A stretch of 64,000 nt of DNA from CAWJLS01 sp963843755 (GTDB lineage Bacteria; Acidobacteriota; Thermoanaerobaculia; Multivoradales; DATKCC01): positions 1-64,000 of the forward strand of contig CAWJLS010000001.1 in assembly GCA_963843755.1 (NCBI GenBank), in the 5' to 3' direction. The translations under genes were made by a program, and so were the position numbers. Positions 17,732 through 26,088 of the stretch are shown here, one piece after another. The notes beneath the pieces are model-generated. The model had not been told where the DNA came from. It worked only from the letters and a program-made list of their open reading frames with translations, and searched no databases. Position 1 is the stretch's first letter; every line of letters starts with the position of its first letter.

Positions 17732-19750
17732 GTGACCGAGCCTCTCCCCACCGCGGCCGAGGACCGCGCCGCCGCCGGGCCCGACAAGCGTGCCGACCGC
17801 AGCTATGCCTTCCTGCTGTCGCGCATCACCCTGATCATCGCCACCTCCTACATGGTGCTCGCCCAGAGGGACGAGCGCTCCGTGCCGGTGGCGGTGATCG
17901 CGTTGATCCTGATCGGCCTGGGATCGAGCATCGCTGCCTTCCGGCTGCCGAGGCGCTGGCTGGAGACCACCTCCGTCACCGCCGGGGTCCTGGTGCTGGA
18001 CACCGCCTGGATCACGGCCGTACTGGTGCTTTCCGGCAGCTTCGAGGCGGAGTTCTTCTACCTCTACTTCTTCGTCCTGTTCATCGCGGCCATCGGCGAG
18101 CGGCTGGCACTCATCGCCCTGGGGGCGGTGGTCGTCTGCGCCGCCTACCTCTATGCCCTGACGAGCTCGGGCGCCGGGTCGCTGCTCAGCGCCTCGTCGC
18201 TGATCCGCATCCCCTTTCTGTTCACCGTCGCGACCTTCTACGGCTACCTGGTCGACCGGGTCCGCCGCGAGCAGAAGAAGGCCCATGAGGAGGCGGCCAG
18301 CGTCCGCCGGCTCGAGGAGGCGGGCCGCCGGCTCGAGGAGACCAACCAGCGGCTGGGAACCGAGGTGAGGGAGCGGGAGCGGGCCGAGAGCTCTCTGCGG
18401 GAGGCCAACGCCGAGCTCGCCCGGGCGTCGGAGATGAAGTCGGCCTTCGTGTCGATCGTCTCCCACGAGTTGCGGACGCCGCTGACCTCGATCAAGAACG
18501 CCGTCGACCTGGTGCGCAGTGGCCGCGCCGGCGACCTCGGGCCCGACCAGGTGCGGTTCCTCGACATGGCCCATCGCAACCTCGACCGCCTGGCGCTGAT
18601 CATCGACGACCTGCTCGACCTGTCGAAGATCGAGGCCGGGCGGATCGACTACCGTTTCGACGAGGCGCCGATCGCCAGCGTGATCGAGGAGGTGGTGTCG
18701 ACCTTCGGCCCCCAGGCGCACGAGAGCGGCATCGAGCTGACCGCCGAGCCGCCGTCCGACCCCGCGCTCGCCGGGCGCCCCGTGCTCATCGACCGGCACC
18801 GGCTCACGCAGGTGCTCTCGAACCTGGTCGGCAACGCCCTGAAGTTCACCGAAAAGGGCGGCCGCGTGGTGGTCTCCGCGCGGGCGGCGACCGACGAGCT
18901 GTTCATCGAGGTCGCCGACACCGGCACCGGCATCGAGCCGGACGAGATCGATCGGATTTTCGAGCCGTTCCACCAGGCCGGCGACGTGCTCACCCGGAGC
19001 GTTCGCGGCACCGGGCTCGGCCTGTCGATCGCCCGCGAGCTGGCCTGGGCCCACGGCGGCGACCTGAGCGCGGTGTCGGCGGCGGGGCTGGGAAGCCGGT
19101 TCCGCATCCACCTGCCCGCCGACCTGGGCCACGCGCGCGAGCTGGTGGAGCTCGAAGGCGAGCTGCGCAAGCTGCGCAAGTTCCCGTTCACCGGCCTGCT
19201 GACGCTGCGTTGGCCGCCGGAGGAGGAGCCCGCGGCGCTTCGGGACGAGGGGTGCCGCCACTCGGTCCTGGCGGCGCTGCGCGACCTCCTCCGCGAGACC
19301 ATGCCCCGGGACGCCGACCTGGTGCTGGTCCAGCCGGCCCATCGGCGGATCGTCGTCGTCCTGCCGAGCACGCCACGCGCCGGCTGCGAGATCGTGCGCG
19401 GGCGTCTGGAGAGCCTGCTCCGAGAACGGCCGATCCGGATCGACGGCGCGGAGCTGCCACCGCCGACGGTCGAGGGACCGGCGATCTTCCCCGAGGACGC
19501 CCAGAGCGCCCGGCGCCTGACCGAGGCCCTGGCGGCGCATGGACGAAAGACCAACCCTGACCGGCCGGACGAACGGCCACAATCCGAAACCGAAGGAGTC
19601 AGTCATGAACGACGCGCGAATTCTGGTGGTGGACGACGAGCCGGACGTAGTGGAAGCGATCCGCTTCCGGCTGTTCCAGGAGGGCTACGAGGTGTCGACG
19701 GCAGCCAATGGGCTCGAAGCTCTCGGCACGGCCCGCTCATTTCAGCCTGA
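17732..19750 (+). CDS. Membrane sensor histidine kinase
   Basis: This 672-residue protein has about five or six transmembrane helices in residues 28-180 (ITLIIATSYMVLAQ, VPVAVIALILIGLGSSIAAF, FFYLYFFVLFIAAIGERLAL). A coiled-coil linker runs to 240, then a HisKA domain with His245 (VSIVSHELRTPLTSIKNA) and a HATPase domain with NLVGNALKFTE, VADTGTGIEPDE and GTGLGLSIARE. After the kinase, about 190 residues of unclear function follow. The sequence appears natural up to about residue 610; the final part (SHERRANSGGGRRAGRSG) is low-complexity and overlaps the next gene by 146 bp in another frame. GTG start with GGGA upstream. The downstream receiver protein is the likely partner. Confidence 0.88.
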   Translation: MTEPLPTAAEDRAAAGPDKRADRSYAFLLSRITLIIATSYMVLAQRDERSVPVAVIALILIGLGSSIAAFRLPRRWLETTSVTAGVLVLDTAWITAVLVLSGSFEAEFFYLYFFVLFIAAIGERLALIALGAVVVCAAYLYALTSSGAGSLLSASSLIRIPFLFTVATFYGYLVDRVRREQKKAHEEAASVRRLEEAGRRLEETNQRLGTEVRERERAESSLREANAELARASEMKSAFVSIVSHELRTPLTSIKNAVDLVRSGRAGDLGPDQVRFLDMAHRNLDRLALIIDDLLDLSKIEAGRIDYRFDEAPIASVIEEVVSTFGPQAHESGIELTAEPPSDPALAGRPVLIDRHRLTQVLSNLVGNALKFTEKGGRVVVSARAATDELFIEVADTGTGIEPDEIDRIFEPFHQAGDVLTRSVRGTGLGLSIARELAWAHGGDLSAVSAAGLGSRFRIHLPADLGHARELVELEGELRKLRKFPFTGLLTLRWPPEEEPAALRDEGCRHSVLAALRDLLRETMPRDADLVLVQPAHRRIVVVLPSTPRAGCEIVRGRLESLLRERPIRIDGAELPPPTVEGPAIFPEDAQSARRLTEALAAHGRKTNPDRPDERPQSETEGVSHERRANSGGGRRAGRSGSDPLPAVPGGLRGVDGSQWARSSRHGPLISA

Positions 19751-20030
19751 CCTGGTGCTGCTCGACGTGATGATGCCGGGCGAGAACGGCTACCGCGTCT
19801 CGCGGATGCTGCGCGAGGACGAGTCGCGCGGGGTCTACCCGAACGGCGTCAAGATCGTCCTGCTGACGGCGCGTGATCTGTCGTCCGACCCGGATCGCGA
19901 GTCGATCTTCAACGGCTTCAGCATGGCGGACCGGACCATCTACAAGCCGTTCGATCTCGAACGGGTGATCGAGGAGATCGGACGCCTGCTGAGCCCGGGG
20001 AGCCTGCCCTCCGAGCCGCTCGTCTGCTGA
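19605..20030 (+). CDS. Single-domain response regulator
   Basis: This 141-residue protein is a receiver only. It has the acidic pair in ILVVDDEPDVVEA, the phosphoacceptor in LVLLDVMMPGENG, and the conserved KP motif (TIYKPFDLER). AAGGAG lies upstream of the ATG. It starts inside the kinase reading frame, so translation is likely coupled to that gene. It lacks an output domain and probably signals by protein contact or phosphorelay. Confidence 0.92.
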   Translation: MNDARILVVDDEPDVVEAIRFRLFQEGYEVSTAANGLEALGTARSFQPDLVLLDVMMPGENGYRVSRMLREDESRGVYPNGVKIVLLTARDLSSDPDRESIFNGFSMADRTIYKPFDLERVIEEIGRLLSPGSLPSEPLVC

Positions 20031-20056
20031 GCCTCGATCGGGGCTCGACGCCCGCG

Positions 20057-22087
20057 TCAAGAGGTGCCGTCCAGCACGGTCCGGACCGTTCCGAGAAAGG
20101 TCTCCTGGTCGAACGGCTTCTGGAGGAACGGGCGGCCCCGGGTCAGGTCGCCGCGCCGGACGACGGTGTCCCCGGGGTAGCCCGAGATGAACAGAACCGC
20201 GGTCGCCGGCGAGAACACCGCCAGCTCCTCGGCGAGGGCCGGACCTCCCATGTCCGGCATCACCACGTCGGTGACCACCAGGTCCAGGGTCTGCGACAGC
20301 TCGCGGCAGGTGGCGAGCGCCTCGCGCCCGCCCGACGCCTCGATCACGGTGTAGCCGGAGCGGAGGAGGATCTGGACCAACAGCCGGCGAAGCGGTGCTT
20401 CGTCCTCGACCACGAGGATGGTCTCGCGTCCCCCGCCCGACGACTCGCGCTCGCCGGATCGCTGCGGAGCCTTGCGCCCCGGTTCAGAGGCTCGGGCCTC
20501 GGGCAGCAGGATCTCGAACCGCGTCCCGGACCCCGGAGCGGAGTCGACGACGATGTAGCCGCCGCTCTGTTTGACGATGCCGAAGACCATCGACAGGCCG
20601 AGCCCCGTCCCCTTGCCCTGTGCCTTGGTGGTGAAGAACGGCTCGAAGACGTGCTCGCGGACGTTGGCGTCCATGCCGCTGCCGGTGTCCTGGACCGACA
20701 GCCGGACGTAGCTGCCGGGATCTGGCGTGAAGTCGTACTTCTCGGCGTCCTCCGGGCCCAGGTCGATCCGGTCGGTCGCCAGCGTCAGGCGGCCGCCCCG
20801 GGGCATGGCGTCGCGCGCGTTGACCGCCAGGTTGACGATCACCTGGCCGATCTGGCCCGGGTCCGCCTCGACCCGCGGCAGGTCGGCCGACAGCTCGGTG
20901 GTCAGGTAGATGTCTTCACCGATCAGCCGGCGCAGCATGCTCTCGGTCTCGGCGACGATCGTGTTGAGGTCGAACAGGTTCGGCTTGAGCACCTGCATTC
21001 GGCTGTAGGCCAGCAGTTGACCGGCGAGAGTGGCTCCCCGGTCCCCCGCACGCTTGATCTCTTCCAGGTAGTCGCGCACCGGCAGATCCTCCGGGATGGA
21101 TGCCAGACAGAGGTCGCTGTAGCCTGAAATCGCGGTGATCAGGTTGTTGAAGTCGTGCGCCACGCCGCCCGCCAGCCGCCCGACCGCGTCCATCTTCTGG
21201 GCTTGGAGCAGTTGCTGCTCCGTCCGGCGGCGCTCCGTGTCGTCGATCAGGTAGGCGCGCATGTCGACCAGCTCGCCGTCGGCGTCGAAGCTCCCCACGA
21301 CGTTGGCCACGAGGTACACGGTCTCGCCGGTGATCTTGTGGCCCTGGGCCTCGTAGTGCTCGACACGGCCGGCCCGGCGCATCTCGCACAGGAACCGCCG
21401 CCGGACCTGGCGCTCCGGGAACAGGGTCGGCACCGGGGTGCGCTGTGCCTGCTCAGGCGACGCGAAGCCGAAGATCCGCGCGAACGCCGGATTGCATTCT
21501 TTGATCTCTCCCTCCGGGGTGACAAGGCAATCACCGGTCAGATCCTCCTCGAAGAAGCGCCGGTAGCGCTCCGCCTTGGCGTGGAGCGCGTCGAGGATCT
21601 GCCGGCGGTCGGTGAGGTCGGTCAGGACGGACAGGTGGACGCCCGGCTGGATGGAGGCCTCCGTCCGGCATTCGGTGGCGATGAGCTCTCCGTCCTTGCG
21701 ACGGATCGTGAGCACGCCTCTCTCCCGGTCATCGCTCAGCCCGCTCGGCCCCTCCTCGGGGCCGTCCGTCCGGGTTTCGCTGACCAGGTCGGTGGCCGGC
21801 ATCGCCAGCAGCTCGTCCCGGCTGTACCCGGTCAACAGGCAGGCCGCCGGGTTTGCCTCGACGGTGCGCCCCAGGTCGTCCGTCACCAGGATCGCGTCCG
21901 GCGCATGGGCGAAGACGGCCTCGAAGAGCCGGCTGGAGCTCTGTGGGTCGTCCTCGTCGTTCCGGTTCACTCCCCGCGAAGCTCCCAACAGTCGTGGCGT
22001 CACGAGCACCTCCAGGCGGTCGCGGGCGAGGCGCTGCCGGTCCCGGTCGTCCCTCGACCGAAGAGGGATGACCTCGAGGCTCCGCAC
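20057..22087 (-). CDS. PAS-domain hybrid histidine kinase with C-terminal receiver
   Basis: This 676-residue cytoplasmic-looking protein has two PAS domains. The first is at about 50-160 (LFEAVFAHAPDAILVTDDLG) and the second at about 175-285 (FEEDLTGDCLVTPEGEIKE). A HisKA domain with GGVAHDFNNLITAISGYSD and a HATPase domain with VNLAVNARDAMPRGG, VQDTGSGMD and GKGTGLGLSMVFGIV follow. The receiver from about 550 has ILVVEDEAPLRRL and the phosphoacceptor in LVVTDVVMPDMGG. This is the FixL/NtrB-like hybrid layout. The exact start is uncertain; the GTG at 22087 gives the longest form, and starts closer to the first PAS domain are possible. It converges on the single receiver gene with a 26-bp gap. 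Confidence 0.92.
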   Translation of the reverse strand: MRSLEVIPLRSRDDRDRQRLARDRLEVLVTPRLLGASRGVNRNDEDDPQSSSRLFEAVFAHAPDAILVTDDLGRTVEANPAACLLTGYSRDELLAMPATDLVSETRTDGPEEGPSGLSDDRERGVLTIRRKDGELIATECRTEASIQPGVHLSVLTDLTDRRQILDALHAKAERYRRFFEEDLTGDCLVTPEGEIKECNPAFARIFGFASPEQAQRTPVPTLFPERQVRRRFLCEMRRAGRVEHYEAQGHKITGETVYLVANVVGSFDADGELVDMRAYLIDDTERRRTEQQLLQAQKMDAVGRLAGGVAHDFNNLITAISGYSDLCLASIPEDLPVRDYLEEIKRAGDRGATLAGQLLAYSRMQVLKPNLFDLNTIVAETESMLRRLIGEDIYLTTELSADLPRVEADPGQIGQVIVNLAVNARDAMPRGGRLTLATDRIDLGPEDAEKYDFTPDPGSYVRLSVQDTGSGMDANVREHVFEPFFTTKAQGKGTGLGLSMVFGIVKQSGGYIVVDSAPGSGTRFEILLPEARASEPGRKAPQRSGERESSGGGRETILVVEDEAPLRRLLVQILLRSGYTVIEASGGREALATCRELSQTLDLVVTDVVMPDMGGPALAEELAVFSPATAVLFISGYPGDTVVRRGDLTRGRPFLQKPFDQETFLGTVRTVLDGTS

Positions 22088-22301
22088 CGCTCACCCAACC
22101 CCAGCTCTGGAGACGCCCCCGCAGCCGAGACGTCGAGCGGAATGAACGCACTTGTCATGAGTTCCCGAGATGAGAGGGTAGCGGCACGCGCCCGGGGCAG
22201 ACTATCGGTGCACTGCGCAAGGAGATATCAGCGTTTGTCCTACAATCCTGCGCGAAGGAACACACGGCCCCGCTCCACGACCGTCCCGGTATGATCTCGC
22301 A

Positions 22302-22772
22302 ATGAGCAAACCCACCTACGTGTCCGAGGTCCGCATCGAGCGCAAGCGCGGCCCGGTGCGCCACGCCCACCTACCCGGCGAGGACCGACCGGTGGTCTTC
22401 GGCGTCCACGGCGCCGTCGCCGAGCACTACGGCGTCTCCCCCGACGACTACCCGCCCCGGGCGACCACCCTCGACTACGTGGTGGCGGCCGCGGGCGGCT
22501 GACTGACCGGGACCCTGGGAGGCGCGCTGGAGGCGCGCCACGTCGACGCATCGAACGACCGGTTGCGCGCCCAAGTCCGCGGTGAGATCGAGAGCGAGGG
22601 GGGCGTCCTGATCATCAAACGGATTAACGTGCACTACCGCTTGCGGGCACCGGAGGCGGACCGCGAGACGATCGAACGGGTCCACCGTATCCACGCCGAC
22701 CACTGCCCGGTGTACCGTTCGCTCTGCGCCGCCATCGACATCACGACCGAGCTCGAGATCGTCGGCGACTGA
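22302..22772 (+). CDS. OsmC/Ohr-like peroxidase; probable selenoprotein with in-frame TGA (Sec67)
   Basis: Read through the TGA at 22500-22502, this frame gives one 156-residue OsmC-family protein. The first half ends TLDYVVAAAGG, the TGA follows, and the second half continues LTGTLGGALEARHVDA. OsmC/Ohr proteins use two cysteines to reduce peroxides. The second is present as Cys135 in HADHCPVYRSL, and the TGA falls where the first is expected. The reading frame and the protein character remain intact to the stop, including LIIKRINVHYRL and AAIDITTELEIVGD. A GC-rich stem-loop follows the TGA at a distance usual for bacterial SECIS elements. The start at 22302 lacks a good Shine-Dalgarno. The alternative is a pseudogene with a fresh TGC-to-TGA change. 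SelA, SelB, SelD and tRNA-Sec genes are not in the window. Confidence 0.8.
22521..22539 (+). promoter_or_regulatory. Candidate bacterial SECIS stem-loop
   Basis: GGCGCGC (22521-22527) pairs perfectly with GCGCGCC (22533-22539) around the loop TGGAG. The loop starts 25 nt after the TGA and has G at its second position. As I recall, published bacterial SECIS models ask for a G in the first two loop positions and a loop roughly 16-37 nt downstream, and this fits both. Confidence 0.65.
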
Positions 22773-22849
22773 CGGCCGCGCCCGACCCGGACCCCGCCGT
22801 CGCATCAGGTTCCACCGAGCCGGACCGCGTCCCGTAGAATCACTCCCAG

Positions 22850-22935
22850 GCCGGAGTGGCGGAACGGTAGACGCCGCGGACTTAAAATCCGCTGCCCGTG
22901 AGGGCGTGTGGGTTCGACTCCCACCTCCGGCACCA
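22850..22935 (+). tRNA. tRNA-Leu (anticodon TAA)
   Basis: The acceptor stem GCCGGAG pairs with CTCCGGC. The anticodon loop ACTTAAAAT gives anticodon TAA. A long class II variable arm (TGCCCGTGAGGGCGTG) and the T arm GGGTTCGACTCCC are present. The 3' ACCA is encoded. TAGAAT at 22835-22840 is a plausible -10 element. Confidence 0.97.
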
Positions 22936-23014
22936 AGACCACCCCCGACGACCGCCGCCCTCCATGCGAAGAGTGCGCGCGGATCGAGCAGATCGAAACG
23001 AGGAGAACGACGCG

Positions 23015-24577
23015 ATGGAGACTCTCGAGAGCTATGTCTACGGCACCTGGCACGAAGCGACGTCCGGGTTCCGGCCGCTGGTCAACCCGTCGACCGGCGA
23101 GGAGATCGGCCGCGCGTCGAGCGAAGGGGTCGACTTCGGCAAGGTCCTGGAGCACGCCCGCGAGGTCGGCGGTCCGGCGCTCCGGGCGATGACCTTCGGC
23201 GAGCGCGCCGGACTGGTCAAGGCGATGTCCAAGGTCGTCCGGGAGTGCCGTGACGAGCTGCTCGAGCTGTCGCGGATCAACGGCGGCACCACCCCGGGCG
23301 ACGGCTCGTTCGACGTCGACGGGGCGAGCGGCACCCTGGCCTACTACGGCGCCATCGGCCGCGCCCTCGGCGACCGCAAGCTGCTGGTGGAGGACGACGG
23401 GGTCCAGCTCGCCAAGACCGAGGGGTTCTGGGGGCGCCACGGCCTGGTGCCGCGCCACGGCGTCGCCGTGCATGTGAACGCGTTCAACTTCCCGGCCTGG
23501 GGGCTGGCGGAGAAGGCGGCCTGCGCCGTCCTGGGCGGCGTGCCCCTGGTGACCAAGCCGGCCACCGCCACCGCCCTGGTCGCCGCGCGGATCGTCGCGC
23601 GGATCGTCGAGGCCAGCATCCTCCCCGAGGGCGCGATCCAGCTCGTCTGCGGCGGCACCGGCGATCTGCTGGACCGGCTCGGCGCCCAGGATCTGCTCGC
23701 CTTCACCGGCTCGGCCGACACGGCCATGGCGCTGCGCGACCGGCAGAACCTCCGCGCCGCCAACACCCGGATCAACGTCGAGGCGGACAGCCTCAACGCG
23801 GCGGTGCTGGCGCCCTCGGCCGGCACGGCGACCCGCGACCTCTTCCTGCGCGACGTGGTCCGCGAGATGACCCAGAAGACCGGCCAGAAGTGCACGGCCG
23901 TCCGCCGCATCCTGGTGCCGGCGGGGGAGATCGACGCCGTCCAGGAGGCGCTGGTCGAGCACCTCGCCGCGGTGGTCACCGGCGATCCGGCGGCCGACGG
24001 CGTGACCATGGGACCGGTGGCGACGGCCCAGCAGCTCGAGGACTGTACCCGGGGCGTGGCCGAGCTGGCGGAGTCGGCGCGCATCGTCCACGGCGAAGGG
24101 CGCCGTGCCGACGGCGTCGGGGCGCCGGCGGGGCGGGGGTACTTCTTCCCGCCCACCCTGCTGCGCTCGGACGACGCCCGGGCCGCCTCCGCGGTCCACG
24201 AGCGCGAGGTGTTCGGGCCGGTGGCGACGCTGCTCGCTTACGACGGCTCGGCCGGCGAGGCGGCGGCGGTGGTCGCCCTGGGCGGCGGCACGCTGGTGAC
24301 CTCGGTCTACGCCGACGACATGGATTGGCTCGCCCGGTTCACTCCGGAGTGCGGCCCGTACACGGGGCGGATCTACATCGGCTCGGAAGGGTCGGCCGAG
24401 ATGGCGCCGGGATCGGGCATCGCTCTGCCCCAGACGCTCCACGGCGGCCCCGGCCGCGCCGGCGGGGGAGAGGAGCTCGGCGGCCTGGCCGGCGTCCGGC
24501 CCTACCTCCAGCGGGTCGCCCTCCAGGGCGCCCGCGGCGTCGTCGACGGCCTGCTCGACCCGGCCGTGTCCGGCTGA
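23015..24577 (+). CDS. PaaZ/BoxD-type semialdehyde dehydrogenase
   Basis: This 520-residue protein is an aldehyde dehydrogenase of the PaaZ N-domain/BoxD group. It starts METLESYVYGTWHEATSGF, typical of that group, and has HVNAFNFPAWGLAEK, LLAFTGSADTA and the nucleophile Cys293 in KTGQKCTAVRRI. BoxD oxidises 3,4-dehydroadipyl-CoA semialdehyde in aerobic benzoyl-CoA degradation, and PaaZ acts in phenylacetate degradation; the hydratase domain of full PaaZ is absent here. No other ring-degradation genes are in the window, so the substrate is open. GAGGAG precedes the ATG. It lies 79 bp after tRNA-Leu. Confidence 0.88.
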   Translation: METLESYVYGTWHEATSGFRPLVNPSTGEEIGRASSEGVDFGKVLEHAREVGGPALRAMTFGERAGLVKAMSKVVRECRDELLELSRINGGTTPGDGSFDVDGASGTLAYYGAIGRALGDRKLLVEDDGVQLAKTEGFWGRHGLVPRHGVAVHVNAFNFPAWGLAEKAACAVLGGVPLVTKPATATALVAARIVARIVEASILPEGAIQLVCGGTGDLLDRLGAQDLLAFTGSADTAMALRDRQNLRAANTRINVEADSLNAAVLAPSAGTATRDLFLRDVVREMTQKTGQKCTAVRRILVPAGEIDAVQEALVEHLAAVVTGDPAADGVTMGPVATAQQLEDCTRGVAELAESARIVHGEGRRADGVGAPAGRGYFFPPTLLRSDDARAASAVHEREVFGPVATLLAYDGSAGEAAAVVALGGGTLVTSVYADDMDWLARFTPECGPYTGRIYIGSEGSAEMAPGSGIALPQTLHGGPGRAGGGEELGGLAGVRPYLQRVALQGARGVVDGLLDPAVSG

Positions 24578-24684
24578 TTCGCGGGGAGCCCGCCAGGACT
24601 CCCTGGGGCTCCTTCAGGGGGAATCGAAGACGATTCCGTGGGATAAGATAGCGACCCTTTCCGGGCCTCCCCGGAGCTCGGCGC

Positions 24685-26088
24685 ATGCTCCAGACCATCG
24701 AACAGCCCAAGAGCCTTCCCCACAGCGAGGAGTCCGAGCGTGCGGTGCTGGCGGCGGTGCTGCTCGACCCGAGCATCCTGGCGTCGGTCGCCTCCCGTCT
24801 GACCGACGAGGACTTCTTCGTCGAGCGCAACCGCCTGCTTTACGGCACCATGGTGTCGCTCCAGGAGGACGGGGCGGCGATCGACCTGCGGACCGTCCAG
24901 GCGCGCCTCGAGCAGCAGGACCGGCTCCAGGAGGCCGGCGGCCTGTCCTACATGGCAGGTCTCGACCTCGACCTGCCGGACCTCGGCCGGGTCGACTCGT
25001 ATGTCGAGATCATCAAGGAGCGCTCGATCCGGCGGCGGCTGATCTCCGCGTCTCAGCAGATCCTGCGCGACTGCCTCGACGGCGGGCTCGAGGCCGAGGA
25101 GGCCCTGGGGCGGGCGGAGCAGGCGGTCTTCAGCCTGGGCGAGGAGGCGGTCCGCAAGGGGTTCGTCCAGCTCGGCTCGGTCCTCCACGAGACCCTGGAA
25201 GACCTGGAGGAGCGCCCCGGCTCGACGCTGATCGGCATCCCGACCGGCTTCGTCGACCTCGACCGCATCACCCACGGCCTGAACCGGGGGAATCTCATCA
25301 TCATCGCCGGCCGCCCGGGCATGGGCAAGACGAGCTTCGCCCTCAACTGCTGTCAGCACGTGGCGCTGCGCGAGGGCCGGCCGGTGGGAATCTTCTCCCT
25401 CGAGATGAGCGCCCAGGAGCTGGGCCTGCGCATCCTCTGCTCGGAGGCAGGGGTGGCGTTTTCGCGCCTTCGTTCCGGTCACCTGTCCCAGAAGCAGTGG
25501 AGCCGGATCATCCAGACGACCCGCGAGGTGGCGGACGCGCCGCTGTTCATCGACGACTCGCCCAACCCGTCGCTGCTCGAGGTGGCGTCCAAGGCGCGCC
25601 GGCTCAAGGCGGAAAAGGGGCTCGAGCTGGTGGTGCTCGACTACCTCCAGCTCATGCAGGCGGGCGGCCGCTACGAGAACCGGAACCTGGAGATCGCGGC
25701 GATCAGCCGGGGGATGAAGCAGCTCGCCAAGGAGCTCGACCTGCCGGTGATCGCCCTGTCCCAGCTCTCCCGGAACCCGGAGCGCCGCGGCTCCGACCGG
25801 CGGCCTCAGCTCTCCGACCTGCGCGAGAGCGGCTCGATCGAGCAGGACGCCGACATGGTGGCGTTCATCTATCGCGAGGAGGTCTACAGCCCGGACGACC
25901 CGGAGGTCGAGGGGCTGGCGGAGCTGATCATCTCCAAGCACCGCAACGGCGAGACCGGCACGGTGGAGCTGGCCTTCCTGGGCGAGACCACCACCTTCAA
26001 GAACCTCGACCGGCACCTTCCTCAGGGTCCCCCACTCGGATCGCAGGGCGGACCGCCTCCGGCGGCCCACGGCCCCGGTGTCCATTGA
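24685..26088 (+). CDS. dnaB: Replicative DNA helicase DnaB
   Basis: This 467-residue hexameric helicase unwinds DNA at the replication fork. The N-terminal domain (LPHSEESERAVLAAVLLDP) is followed by a RecA-like motor. Walker A is GRPGMGKTSFALN with Lys215, then GIFSLEMSAQELG, the Walker B region LELVVLDYLQLM, and LSQLSRNPERR with SGSIEQDADMV. Length is usual for the family. The C-terminal tail (QGPPLGSQGGPPPAAHG) is disordered. The stop overlaps the alr start by 11 bp. Confidence 0.97.
   Translation: MLQTIEQPKSLPHSEESERAVLAAVLLDPSILASVASRLTDEDFFVERNRLLYGTMVSLQEDGAAIDLRTVQARLEQQDRLQEAGGLSYMAGLDLDLPDLGRVDSYVEIIKERSIRRRLISASQQILRDCLDGGLEAEEALGRAEQAVFSLGEEAVRKGFVQLGSVLHETLEDLEERPGSTLIGIPTGFVDLDRITHGLNRGNLIIIAGRPGMGKTSFALNCCQHVALREGRPVGIFSLEMSAQELGLRILCSEAGVAFSRLRSGHLSQKQWSRIIQTTREVADAPLFIDDSPNPSLLEVASKARRLKAEKGLELVVLDYLQLMQAGGRYENRNLEIAAISRGMKQLAKELDLPVIALSQLSRNPERRGSDRRPQLSDLRESGSIEQDADMVAFIYREEVYSPDDPEVEGLAELIISKHRNGETGTVELAFLGETTTFKNLDRHLPQGPPLGSQGGPPPAAHGPGVH

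Noticed and set aside
16904..19606. A 900-codon open frame on the minus strand
   Set aside because: It is antisense to the lipoprotein and histidine kinase genes, and its residues show no domain pattern.
22302..22502. A separate 66-residue hypothetical gene ending at the TGA, plus a second 69-residue gene from a TTG at 22563
   Set aside because: The two halves are in the same frame and together give one continuous OsmC-like protein. The second has no start context, and the TGA falls at the catalytic position.
22850..22935. tRNA-Leu as the attachment site of an integrated element
   Set aside because: No partial tRNA duplicate or integrase is adjacent; the genes after it look chromosomal.
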